Positions 1 to 9,162 of a DNA stretch of 10,593 nucleotides are shown piece after piece. How positions within the stretch are numbered: the first letter of the stretch is position 1; each line of letters starts with the position of its first letter. Both the position numbers and the translations under genes were made by a program. The DNA is taken from positions 1 to 10,593 of the forward strand of contig CAMCHA010000034.1 in the NCBI GenBank assembly GCA_945874515.1. Direction: 5' to 3'. The stretch is from Asaia bogorensis. Its GTDB lineage: Bacteria > Pseudomonadota > Alphaproteobacteria > Acetobacterales > Acetobacteraceae. The notes under the pieces are model-generated. The model worked only from the letters and a program-made list of their open reading frames with translations, ran no database searches and was not told the origin of the DNA.

Positions 1-1065
1 GAAATCAGTGTGCAGCGCGGTGGCGGAACCGTGACCAGCCTTGATCTCTACCGCTTCCTCATGGATGGGCAGATACCGCAGATTCGCTTGCAGGAAGGTG
101 ATACCATCCTGGTCGGTCGTCAGCGCCCGCTAGTGGGCGCCGATGGCGCAGTTCGCAACAATTACCTGTTTGAAAGCGCTGGGCGCGGCCCGATGCGGGG
201 CCAGGACCTTATCAACTACGCCCGCCCATTGCCGGCGGCGACCAATGCTGTAGTGCGCGGTGTGCGTAATGCCCAGCCCTTCTCCCGCTATGTCACCTTG
301 GCCGAACTCGCGCGGCAGACTTTGCAGGACCAGGATACGGTGACCTTTGTGGCGGATGTCGCGCTGCGCACGGTGCGAGTGACCATTGAAGGCAGCCGGC
401 TTTATCCTTCCGTGCTTGTTGCGCAACGAGATTTCTCTCTGTGCCAAATCCTGGATCACGTGGCGGTGGACCCCATGCTGGCCAATACCTCGGCCGTATT
501 CCTGCTGCGCCCAAGGCTTGCCATGCAGCAAAAGCGCTCGATCGATGATGCGCTTGATCGGCTGGAAAGGCAGCTATTCCTCTCCCCATCCTTAACACCT
601 GGTGTGGCTGCGGCGCGTACGGCTGAGGCCAATCTTATCCTCTCCTACATCAGTCGCGCGCGTCGAAGCCTGCCGGAAGGCCGGCTTGTCGTGGTGAATG
701 AGGATGGCACCTGCGCCCCGGTGCGTCTTGAAGATGGCGATGTCATCGTCATTCCTGAAAGATCCCAGACTGTCATGGTGCAGGGGGAAGTCAGTATGCC
801 CCGCGCCGTGCTGTGGCGGGAAGGCATGAGCATTGATCAATACCTTGATCAGGCAGGCGGGCTGACGGCGCGTGGGGCGCGTTCCACCCTCATGCTGCGC
901 CGACCCAGCGGGCAGGTCATTCTTGAGCCGCGCCAATCGCCGCAGCCAGGCGATGAGTTGATTGCGCTGCCCTATCTTGATCCAAAGTATTTCGTGATGG
1001 GCCAGGAATTCATCACGGCGATATTCCAAGTGGCGCTGGCGGCGCGGGTCTTCCAGAACAACTGA
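1..1065 (+). CDS. SLBB-domain polysaccharide export protein, 3' part (5' end outside window)
   Basis: The frame is open from base 1 (Glu-Ile-Ser before the GTG at 10) to TGA 1063-1065, so the true start lies upstream. The first visible residues end an SLBB domain: 'DLYRFLMDGQ' followed by 'IRLQEGDTILV' is the usual closing part in Wza/GumB-type exporters. A second SLBB-like unit follows at about residues 125-175 (VRVTIEGSRLYPSVL). A third covers about 255-320 (VMVQGEVSMPRAVLW, then QYLDQAGGLTARGA and PGDELIALP). The C-terminus has a short hydrophobic segment (ITAIFQVALAARVF), as in long multi-SLBB exporters. Proteins of this type form the outer-membrane or periplasmic part of capsule/exopolysaccharide export and normally begin with a Poly_export domain, which would lie outside the window. 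The family call is firm; the polymer is unknown. The next gene starts 72 bases downstream and is functionally unrelated. Confidence 0.85.
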   Translation, partial: EISVQRGGGTVTSLDLYRFLMDGQIPQIRLQEGDTILVGRQRPLVGADGAVRNNYLFESAGRGPMRGQDLINYARPLPAATNAVVRGVRNAQPFSRYVTLAELARQTLQDQDTVTFVADVALRTVRVTIEGSRLYPSVLVAQRDFSLCQILDHVAVDPMLANTSAVFLLRPRLAMQQKRSIDDALDRLERQLFLSPSLTPGVAAARTAEANLILSYISRARRSLPEGRLVVVNEDGTCAPVRLEDGDVIVIPERSQTVMVQGEVSMPRAVLWREGMSIDQYLDQAGGLTARGARSTLMLRRPSGQVILEPRQSPQPGDELIALPYLDPKYFVMGQEFITAIFQVALAARVFQNN

Positions 1066-1090
1066 CGCCTTCATCTAAACCCGTTTTATA
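1062..1090 (+). promoter_or_regulatory. Weak promoter candidate ahead of the chromate transporter operon
   Basis: CTGACG (1062-1067, overlapping the upstream stop codon) and TTTATA (1085-1090) are separated by 17 bases. Transcription would begin near 1097, about 40 bases before the ATG at 1138. Both hexamers are only partial matches to sigma-70 consensus, so this is a suggestion. Read-through from the upstream gene is equally possible because no T-tailed terminator is visible in the 72-base gap. Confidence 0.2.
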
Positions 1091-1126
1091 CCGCGTGGGG
1101 GATTGATCCGCAGCGCCTGACGGGTT
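1078..1126 (+). repeat. 7-bp inverted repeat in the leader of the chromate operon
   Basis: AACCCGT (1078-1084) is perfectly complementary to ACGGGTT (1120-1126) across a 35-base spacer. The spacer also contains the small pair GGAT/ATCC at 1100-1109. The right arm ends 11 bases before the ATG at 1138, and no clear Shine-Dalgarno sequence is present. It could fold in the leader RNA or hold the upstream 3' end. A repeat of this size could also arise by chance. Confidence 0.25.
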
Positions 1127-1137
1127 CCTCTGCTGCC

Positions 1138-1692
1138 ATGGATGATTCTCCAGCACCCTCGCCAAGCCGCGCCGATCTGTTCCTGACCTATGGCAAGATC
1201 GGGCTGATCGGCTTTGGCGGCATCAATGCCTGGGCGCGGCGCGTGTTGGTCGAAGAAAAGCGCTGGCTGACGGAACAGGAATATGCGGAAACGCTGGGCC
1301 TTGGGCAGGTGCTGCCGGGGCCCAATGCGCTGAATGCGGCCATCATGATTGGGGATCGCTTTCATGGCGCAGTGGGGGCGCTGCTTGCTTCCTGTTCCAT
1401 GTTTGGCGGGCCGCTGATCATCCTGATGGGGCTCGCGGTGCTTTATGATTCCTATGGTGAGGTGCCCTTGGTGAAGGCGGTGCTTGCTGGTGTCGCCGCC
1501 GCGGCGGCCGGCATGGTGCTCGGCACCGCGGTCAAGATGGGGCAGAAGCTGAAGCCAACCTTGGCACTTTTGGGGGTTGGGCTTTGTGCGCTTGCGGCGG
1601 CGGGCTTCTTCCGCGTACCGCTGCCCATGGTGGTGCTGGGCTTGGCACCCTTTGGCATTCTGGCGTCCTGGTATGGGGCGCGCAGCAAATGA
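1138..1692 (+). CDS. Chromate transporter (CHR family), first half-size subunit
   Basis: A 184-residue membrane protein of the ChrA/CHR family (PF02417). The family carries chromate or related oxyanions out of the cell; this is known of the family and not proven here. The signature features are visible: GFGG near residues 25-28, and 'LGLGQVLPGPNAL' near 53-65, whose PGP is a CHR hallmark. Long hydrophobic stretches follow at about 78-102, 113-133 and 140-178, separated by a basic loop. At about 180 residues it matches the short-chain CHR class, where two unequal halves are encoded by adjacent genes and work together. The second half follows directly with an ATGA overlap at 1689-1692. The ATG at 1138 fits the family N-terminus; no strong ribosome binding site is seen. 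Substrates other than chromate, such as sulfate, cannot be excluded. Confidence 0.88.
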   Translation: MDDSPAPSPSRADLFLTYGKIGLIGFGGINAWARRVLVEEKRWLTEQEYAETLGLGQVLPGPNALNAAIMIGDRFHGAVGALLASCSMFGGPLIILMGLAVLYDSYGEVPLVKAVLAGVAAAAAGMVLGTAVKMGQKLKPTLALLGVGLCALAAAGFFRVPLPMVVLGLAPFGILASWYGARSK

Positions 1693-2209
1693 CCGCGACC
1701 ATTTTTTGGCAGTTACTGCTGGGTTTTGGCGCCATTTCCCTGGTCTCAGTGGGCGGTGGCATTGCCGTGCTGCCTGAGATGCACCGCATGGTCGTGGATG
1801 TGCATGGTTGGATGAGTGATGCGGATTTCGCGCGTCGCTTTGCCCTCGCCCAAGCCGCGCCTGGGCCTAATGTGCTGGTGGTCGGGCTGTTTGGTTGGCA
1901 TGTCGGGGGCATTCTTGGGATGCTGACGGCCTCAGCCGCCATGACGGTGCCGACCAGCCTGATCGCCTTTGGCTTTTCGCGCCTGCGCGCACGGTTGCTG
2001 GGCCGGCCTTGGCTTCGCATCATTGAACGTGGCCTGGTGCCGATTGCGGTCGGGCTGATTGCCTCATCGGGCATGATCCTGGCGCAGGGTTCCGCCGAAA
2101 GCTGGGTCACTGTGGTGCTCACCATCTGTTCCGCCATTTTCGTCTGGCGGACGGATTTCAGCCCGCTATGGGTGTTGGGGGCTGGCGCCATTATCGGGGC
2201 ACTTACACT

Positions 2210-2213
<4 letters not shown>
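1689..2213 (+). CDS. Chromate transporter (CHR family), second half-size subunit
   Basis: A 174-residue CHR-family membrane protein, partner of the preceding gene. Its N-terminus (FWQLLLGFGAISLVSVGGG) and 'AQAAPGPNVL' near residues 55-64 are the C-half versions of the GGG and PGP motifs. About five hydrophobic segments are visible. The start is set at ATG 1689-1691, which overlaps the upstream TGA (1690-1692) in an ATGA arrangement typical of translational coupling. The same frame stays open further upstream (ATG at 1584), but that would add residues unlike the family and overlap the first gene heavily. The stop TGA 2211-2213 overlaps the next gene's ATG in the same way. The paired organisation supports an obligate two-protein transporter in the inner membrane. 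Confidence 0.88.
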
Positions 2214-4953
<2,740 letters not shown>

Positions 4954-4968
4954 CTACCTTGACGACTC

Positions 4969-4997
4969 TCCATAGTCCTTGATGCCAATAGGCGCAA
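4969..4997 (-). promoter_or_regulatory. Weak promoter candidate ahead of guaB
   Basis: On the minus strand TTGCGC (4997-4992) and TATGGA (4974-4969) are spaced by 17 bases in the 81-base rlmE-guaB gap. This would give a leader of about 30 bases before the ATG at 4932. The hexamers are imperfect. The gap is longer than the ppx-rlmE one, which fits a separate guaB promoter, but co-transcription is also possible. Confidence 0.25.
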
Positions 4998-5013
4998 TCA
5001 CCGAGGATACAAA

Positions 5014-5691
5014 TCAGCCGCGAAAGCCGCTCGCCACCACATATAATTCTGCCGATTCCTTCCGGCTTGCAGGCGGCTTTACATGCCGCACGCTGGTGAA
5101 ATGACGCTTCAATGTCACCAGCATGTCTTTTTCTGATCCCCCCTGAAAGACCTTGGCAACAAATCCGCCACCCGGGCCCAGCACCTTCAGCGCAAAATCC
5201 AAAGCCAATTCGGCAAGCGCCATGATGCGCAAATGATCTGTCATGCCATGGCCCGTGGTATTGGGCGCCATGTCTGACAGCACCAGATCCGCCTTGCCGC
5301 CAAGGGCTGCGATAATGCGTGTCTCGGCCTCCTGCTCTTGGAAATCGCCTTGCAGCGTGGTCGCCCCCGGCACCGGGTCCATGGGCAGGATATCTAGCGC
5401 CACCACCTGCCCGCGCGCGCCCACTTCCTGCACGGCCACCTGAGTCCAACCGCCAGGCGCCGCGCCCAAATCCACCACCCGCGCGCCGGGCCGAAGCAGC
5501 TTCACCTTTTCATTCATCTCAAGCAGCTTGAAGGCTGCACGAGAACGCAGGCCGCGTTCCTTGGCGGCGCGCACATAAGGATCATTCAATTGCCGATTGA
5601 GCCATTTCTGGCTCGCTGTGCTGCGGCCTTCGGCGCTGCGCAGGCGCTGGGTCAGGCCCCGGCTGCTGCCGGGCGGGGTTTGTTTGGCCAT
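5014..5691 (-). CDS. rlmE: 23S rRNA (uridine-2552-2'-O)-methyltransferase RlmE (FtsJ/RrmJ)
   Basis: RlmE uses S-adenosylmethionine to methylate the 2'-OH of U2552 in the A-loop of 23S rRNA, a late step in 50S assembly. The 225-residue protein is a Rossmann-fold methyltransferase. The SAM-binding motif is VVDLGAAPGGW (72-82). The K-D-K-E catalytic tetrad is complete: Lys55 (SRAAFKLLE), Asp140 (LSDMAPN), Lys180 (VAKVFQG) and Glu215 (SAELYVVA). A basic N-terminus (about residues 1-50, with QKWLNRQLNDPYV) is the family's RNA-contacting part and is slightly longer than in E. coli RlmE (209 aa). The start ATG lies 11 bases after the ppx stop with no strong ribosome binding site, suggesting coupling to ppx. 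Confidence 0.96.
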   Translation of the reverse strand: MAKQTPPGSSRGLTQRLRSAEGRSTASQKWLNRQLNDPYVRAAKERGLRSRAAFKLLEMNEKVKLLRPGARVVDLGAAPGGWTQVAVQEVGARGQVVALDILPMDPVPGATTLQGDFQEQEAETRIIAALGGKADLVLSDMAPNTTGHGMTDHLRIMALAELALDFALKVLGPGGGFVAKVFQGGSEKDMLVTLKRHFTSVRHVKPPASRKESAELYVVASGFRG

Positions 5692-5702
5692 GGCGGGCGC
5701 GC

Positions 5703-6767
5703 TTAACGGTGCCGTGGCGGGCTGCGCCGCATCGCTTCACGGTCCGCACGCATCATCCGCAGCAACATGCCCTCACGCAGGCCGCGATCCGCGACGCGCA
5801 GGCTCCGCGTTGGCCAAATGCGCCGGATCGCGGCGTAAATCGCGCAGCCCGGCAGCACGTAATCCACGCGTTCCGGCCCCACACAGGGGTGCGCGGCTAA
5901 TTCCGCCCGGCCCATGGCGAAAAGATCACCCAAGGCGGCATCGGCGGCTTCGCAATCAAGCGTCGAGCCATCCACCAGCGGGCGGCGATAGCGCGGCAGC
6001 GCCATGACCACGCCGGCCAGCGTGGTGACGGTGCCGGAAGTGCCCATCAGCCGCACACCGCCGGCATGGATTTCCTGGCCGATGCAATGCAGCCGATCAA
6101 AGCCTTCCAATTGGGCTGCCACCTCATCCACCACAGCGAAGAAGCCGGCTTCGGTGAAACAAGCGGCACCGCAGCGCTCGGCCAGCGTCACAACACCCAC
6201 AGGAAGTGAGATATAGCCGATTAGTTCCGGTACATCGCCAAGTCTGGCGGCGGCGCGGATCCAGGCGATTTCAGTGCTTCCGCCACCGATATCGAACAAC
6301 AGCGCGCGCCGATCCCCGGACTCCAGCAACGCCGCGCAGGATTCCATGGCGAGTTCCGCTTCTTCCCGCCCCGTGATGATACGGAGCCTGATGCCGGTTT
6401 CCGCCTCAACCCGCGCGATGAAGGCCGGGCCATTGCTGGCCTGGCGGCAGGCTTCGGTCGCCACCGCCTCAAATCCGCGCAACGGGCGGCGGGAGAGTTT
6501 TTCGGCGCAGGTGCCAAGGGCGGCCAGGGCACGCTCCATAGATGCTTCCGAAAGCTGCCCGCTACTGCCCAAGCCTTCGCCCAAGCGGACCACACGGCTG
6601 AAGGAATCCTGCACGCGAAAGCCGCCTTGGCTGGGGGTCGCGATCAGCAAGCGGCAATTATTGGTGCCGAGATCAAGCGCCGCATAGGCCACGCCAGGAG
6701 CCTCCGCCCGCATGGGCGACGGGGCGGGTTCGGCTTCGTGGGCAAGATGCGGGGCGGTTTCGGTCAT
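5703..6767 (-). CDS. ppx: Ppx/GppA family phosphatase (exopolyphosphatase / pppGpp phosphohydrolase)
   Basis: A 354-residue member of the Ppx/GppA branch of the ASKHA (actin-like) fold, which removes terminal phosphate from polyphosphate or converts pppGpp to ppGpp. Visible motifs are the first phosphate loop LDLGTNNCRLLIA (31-43), ITGREEAELA (131-140, with the likely catalytic Glu), the second phosphate loop FDIGGGSTEIAWI (158-170), GTSGTVTTLAG (242-252) and RVADRGLREGM (324-334). It lacks the long C-terminal extension of E. coli Ppx and is of the short form common in alphaproteobacteria. The start is at 6767 (MTETAPHLAHEAE); Met19 at 6713 is an alternative. The frame stays open upstream to 7052, but that part runs antisense through the tRNA gene and is not protein. 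Gene order ppx-rlmE-guaB supports the call. Polyphosphate versus pppGpp as substrate cannot be decided from sequence. Confidence 0.92.
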   Translation of the reverse strand: MTETAPHLAHEAEPAPSPMRAEAPGVAYAALDLGTNNCRLLIATPSQGGFRVQDSFSRVVRLGEGLGSSGQLSEASMERALAALGTCAEKLSRRPLRGFEAVATEACRQASNGPAFIARVEAETGIRLRIITGREEAELAMESCAALLESGDRRALLFDIGGGSTEIAWIRAAARLGDVPELIGYISLPVGVVTLAERCGAACFTEAGFFAVVDEVAAQLEGFDRLHCIGQEIHAGGVRLMGTSGTVTTLAGVVMALPRYRRPLVDGSTLDCEAADAALGDLFAMGRAELAAHPCVGPERVDYVLPGCAIYAAIRRIWPTRSLRVADRGLREGMLLRMMRADREAMRRSPPRHR

Positions 6768-6780
6768 CGGTCCTATTGTG

Positions 6781-6798
6781 CCGACCCTTAAGGGGCGG
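6781..6798. repeat. 18-bp dyad immediately upstream of ppx
   Basis: CCGACCCTTAAGGGGCGG is an almost perfect palindrome with 16 of 18 positions symmetric. The core CCCTTAAGGG (6785-6794) is perfect, with one A/G mismatch pair flanking it and CCG/CGG outside. It ends 13 bases before the ppx start codon, in the 126-base gap between divergent ppx and tRNA-Gln. It could be an operator or a leader hairpin. No regulator is implied by the sequence. Confidence 0.45.
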
Positions 6799-6854
6799 TC
6801 TTTCCATGATCCGGATATCTGGTCCCGAGGGCAAGCGCTTTCGAGGGGGACGAG

Positions 6855-6883
6855 TTGAAGCGCAGCGAGGCTCGTGCTAAACG
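6855..6883 (+). promoter_or_regulatory. Promoter candidate for tRNA-Gln
   Basis: TTGAAG (6855-6860) and TAAACG (6878-6883) are separated by exactly 17 bases. Transcription would begin around 6890, only a few bases before the mature tRNA 5' end at 6894. The same -10 hexamer and spacing recur ahead of ffh, which adds some support. Confidence 0.4.
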
Positions 6884-6893
6884 CTTTGTTTCT

Positions 6894-6967
6894 TGGGGGA
6901 TAGTTTAACGGTAGAACTTCCGACTCTGACTCGGACAGTCTTGGTTCGAATCCAGGTCCCCCAACCA
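6894..6967 (+). tRNA. tRNA-Gln (anticodon CUG)
   Basis: A complete cloverleaf is seen. The acceptor stem UGGGGGA (6894-6900) pairs with UCCCCCA (6957-6963). The D arm has a 3-bp stem GUU/AAC. The anticodon arm is UCCGA, loop CUCUGAC, UCGGA (6919-6935), with anticodon CUG at 6926-6928 reading CAG. There is a 4-nt variable loop, then the T arm CUUGG, loop UUCGAAU, CCAGG (6940-6956). The 3' CCA (6965-6967) is encoded. The U1-A72 pair is typical of bacterial glutamine tRNAs. The discriminator base is A73, whereas E. coli tRNA-Gln has G73. The gene stands alone, divergent from ppx; a spurious minus-strand open frame crosses it. Confidence 0.96.
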
Positions 6968-7070
6968 ATTGCACGCAAAAATGCAGCGCGCCTAGCTTCC
7001 AGCGGCCTATTGGCCTCTCCTCGTATCCCAGCTCATTCTTGATATGCCGCAAGATCGGCCGATGGCTTCC

Positions 7071-7092
7071 AGCCTAATAAGGCTTCAGGAGG
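7071..7092 (+). promoter_or_regulatory. Hairpin next to the ribosome binding site of the CBS-BON gene
   Basis: AGCCT (7071-7075) and AGGCT (7080-7084) form a perfect 5-bp stem with the loop AATA. Two bases later comes AGGAGG (7087-7092), eight bases from ATG 7101. This strong Shine-Dalgarno site decides the start; the in-frame ATGs at 7044 and 7062 have nothing similar. The hairpin leaves the ribosome site free and may be incidental. Confidence 0.5.
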
Positions 7093-7100
7093 AACCACCC

Positions 7101-7793
7101 ATGCGCGCTCGCGACCTGATGACCACCAGCCTAGTTACCATCCCCCCCGAAGCCCCGCTGGAGGCCGTTGCCCGGGTCTTTGCCGATCGAGGCATCTCAG
7201 GCGCCCCGGTGGTGGATGGCGCCGGCACCTTTCTTGGCATGGTGACCGAAGGCGATTTGATCCGTCGCTTGGCGGCCAAGGAAGATGCGCCGAAATCATG
7301 GGTGCTTGGGCTTTTTGCCTCCGCCACGGATCAGGCGGCGCGCTTCGCGCGCACCCATGGCCACCGCGCGCGGGATGTCATGACAACCGATATCGCCTCG
7401 GTCACTGAAGACATTTCGATCGAGCATGTCGCCAAGATCATTGAAGACAAGAAGATCCGCCGCGTACCCGTGCTGAGGGATGGCAAGCTGGTTGGCGTGG
7501 TGTCGCGTTCAGACCTAATCCGCGCCCTGCTTTCGCCCCCGGGGAGCCTGGCCGCCGATGCGCCAGATGAACGCATCCGCCGCGATCTGGCGATTGCCAT
7601 GCGCAATGAACCCTGGGTGGATACCTATTTCATCTTCCCGGATGTGAAGGACGGCCAAGTCACCTTCCACGGCTTTTGCCGGTCTGCAACCGTGAAGCAG
7701 GGCCTGCGCGTGCTGGCCGAAGGCGTGCCGGGCGTGAAGGGGGTCACTTTCGAAACCCAGGAGCCGCCGGCTTATGTGATGGGGGTGAGCTGA
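7101..7793 (+). CDS. CBS-CBS-BON domain protein
   Basis: A 230-residue soluble protein. CBS domain 1 covers about residues 1-60 (MRARDLMTTSLVTIPPEAPL, then GISGAPVVDGAGTFLGMVTEGDLIRR). CBS domain 2 covers about 88-145 (RARDVMTTDIASVTEDISI, then KIRRVPVLRDGKLVGVVSRSDLIRAL). A BON domain covers about 155-218 (DERIRRDLAIAMRN, then VTFHGFCRSATVKQGLRVLAEGVPGVKGV). Paired CBS domains bind adenine nucleotides or related ligands and act as sensors. BON domains are small alpha/beta modules usually linked to envelopes or ligand binding. The three-domain form is widespread in alphaproteobacteria, mostly without assigned function. No signal peptide or membrane segment is seen, so it is probably cytoplasmic. 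It stands as a single gene after the tRNA and converges on the lipase gene. Confidence 0.9.
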   Translation: MRARDLMTTSLVTIPPEAPLEAVARVFADRGISGAPVVDGAGTFLGMVTEGDLIRRLAAKEDAPKSWVLGLFASATDQAARFARTHGHRARDVMTTDIASVTEDISIEHVAKIIEDKKIRRVPVLRDGKLVGVVSRSDLIRALLSPPGSLAADAPDERIRRDLAIAMRNEPWVDTYFIFPDVKDGQVTFHGFCRSATVKQGLRVLAEGVPGVKGVTFETQEPPAYVMGVS

Positions 7794-7809
7794 CAGGGCA
7801 TGCTTGTCA
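7791..7809. terminator. Possible small bidirectional hairpin between convergent stops
   Basis: TGACAGGGCATGCTTGTCA has 5-bp arms TGACA/TGTCA plus a G-T and a G-C pair inside, leaving a 5-base loop. The arms contain the stop codons of both convergent genes (TGA 7791-7793 on plus, complement of 7807-7809 on minus). No T-tract follows on either side, so classic intrinsic termination is doubtful. Confidence 0.25.
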
Positions 7810-9021
7810 GTACGGCACATCCTTCATCCAGGGATACCCAACCCGCGCCTGCGCGTAGGCGTGGTCATATAGCTTGCGCATAAAGGCCTGTTCGAAGGGT
7901 TCCTTCGGTTCATCTGCGAAATCAGGGCCAATGGCGGCCAGGTTGAAATCAACATTGTCTTCGCGCGTGGTGTTGCGGATGCGCGCCACATCATTAAAGC
8001 CGCTTGCGGAAATCATGCTGGCGATGGCGCGTTGGGCGATGACGAAAGTCTGGCGCTCGGTCCTTGCCGGGTTGGGCATGAGCCGCCCATTGCGAATGAT
8101 ATAGGCCCTGACGGGCTGAACATGATCACCCTGGCGGATATGGGCACGCCGGTCACGCGTGGCGCTGCGCGGATAGAGAAACACCTGCGTGAAGGCGCCG
8201 CCATCCACATGCATTTCCTGATAGGCTTGCCCATCCAACATCACATCAAACATGACGGGTGGGAAAGCGCCAGGTATGGCGGCGGACGCCAACAACAGTC
8301 GGCGCACCAGATCAAGCGCCTTCGGGTGGCCGCTGGCTGCAATCGCGCCGATGTTCCAGGCCACCGGCAATTGTGCATCAATATCAGAAGTGCCGATCAG
8401 CAATAGCCTGCCGCGCTCATAGGCGCGGGCGATGTCGGCCAGCATCTCCTCAGTCAAATAGCGGGAAATGAGGCGGAACAGCGGCGCGCTATCGGCCAGC
8501 GCATCTTCAAACAGGGCCGCGCTCAGCAAATAGCGTTGTTCCAGCACATCCTTGGGCGTGAGGTCGGTATACACTGATTTAAGCGCCGCATCGTAGCGGG
8601 GACCCAGAAAGGCGAAGGGCGCGGTCAGCGCACCGGTTGAAACGCCTGTCACCAGGCTGAAGGTGGGCCGGTTTCCTGCCTCGGTCCAGCCATTGAGAAG
8701 GCCAGCGCCGAAGGCGCCATTTTCGCCGCCACCGGAAATTGCCAGCAATTCAATGGTGCGTTCCGGCCCACGAGGGCGTGAGCTAAGAAGGCGCCGTCCC
8801 CTTTCCTGAGCGGCCGCCACCTCGACACGGAAGGCATCGCCATCCCAGGGGAAGAAAAAGCGCTCATTGGGAAGGCCGAGCACCCTTGCATCCCGCGTGC
8901 GGGCGATGGGCACCGCGGGGCCGCGGGTCGGGGTGGCGCAAGCGGCAAGGCCCAGGCCAGCGCCCCCGAACAAGGCGGCGCGGCGGGTGATTTTCAGCGC
9001 GTCTTCAAGCTTTTGGCCCAT
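7807..9021 (-). CDS. Patatin-like phospholipase, predicted lipoprotein with possible Tat signal
   Basis: A 404-residue protein with the patatin lipase fold, a Ser-Asp dyad hydrolase acting on phospholipids or other acyl esters. The oxyanion loop is ISGGGENGAFGAG (95-107), the nucleophile motif GVSTG has Ser128, and the catalytic Asp273 lies in VDGG. The N-terminus has a twin arginine (ITRRAALFGG, residues 11-20), a short hydrophobic stretch and a lipobox LAAC with Cys28. This suggests export, possibly by Tat, and lipid anchoring in the envelope. A good ribosome site (AGGGG five bases before ATG 9021, with AGGAAGG upstream) supports the start. It is convergent with the CBS-BON gene (13 bases between stops) and divergent from ffh. 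The substrate is unknown; nothing nearby links it to a pathway. Confidence 0.9.
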   Translation of the reverse strand: MGQKLEDALKITRRAALFGGAGLGLAACATPTRGPAVPIARTRDARVLGLPNERFFFPWDGDAFRVEVAAAQERGRRLLSSRPRGPERTIELLAISGGGENGAFGAGLLNGWTEAGNRPTFSLVTGVSTGALTAPFAFLGPRYDAALKSVYTDLTPKDVLEQRYLLSAALFEDALADSAPLFRLISRYLTEEMLADIARAYERGRLLLIGTSDIDAQLPVAWNIGAIAASGHPKALDLVRRLLLASAAIPGAFPPVMFDVMLDGQAYQEMHVDGGAFTQVFLYPRSATRDRRAHIRQGDHVQPVRAYIIRNGRLMPNPARTERQTFVIAQRAIASMISASGFNDVARIRNTTREDNVDFNLAAIGPDFADEPKEPFEQAFMRKLYDHAYAQARVGYPWMKDVPY

Positions 9022-9127
9022 GTCAGCCCCTGCCTTCCTGTTTTGGATTCCTTGGGACCACGCTTAACAAATGCCCTGCCCGGCGTCGAGGCGCTTGATA
9101 GCCCAAGGCCCGCTCACCCCTTTTCAC

Positions 9128-9156
9128 TTGACCCTCAGGCGCCTGGGCGATAAACG
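9128..9156 (+). promoter_or_regulatory. Promoter candidate for ffh, with a palindrome in the spacer
   Basis: TTGACC (9128-9133), a 17-base spacer and TAAACG (9151-9156) give a start near 9163 and a leader of about 130 bases. The spacing and -10 hexamer match the tRNA-Gln promoter candidate. The spacer contains the perfect palindrome CAGGCGCCTG (9136-9145). GGGCG/CGCCC arms (9145-9149, 9155-9159) frame the -10. Either could be protein-binding. Confidence 0.45.
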
Positions 9157-9162
9157 CCCCCC

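Noticed and set aside
1532..2191. 219-codon minus-strand open frame across the chromate transporter genes
   Set aside because: Low-complexity Ser/Pro/Ala/Thr translation opposite two well-matched CHR genes; no ribosome site or domain.
7001..7016. GGCC-TATT-GGCC hairpin after tRNA-Gln as a terminator
   Set aside because: Only a 4-bp stem with no T-tract; too weak to call.
6768..7052. 95-residue N-terminal extension of the Ppx/GppA reading frame
   Set aside because: It reads antisense through tRNA-Gln (giving the well-known tRNA artefact string GGPGFEPRLSESES) and lacks similarity to the family; the protein starts at 6767.
7044..7100. Longer start for the CBS-BON protein at 7044
   Set aside because: The AGGAGG site eight bases before ATG 7101 and the normal CBS N-terminus (MRARDLMTT) favour 7101.
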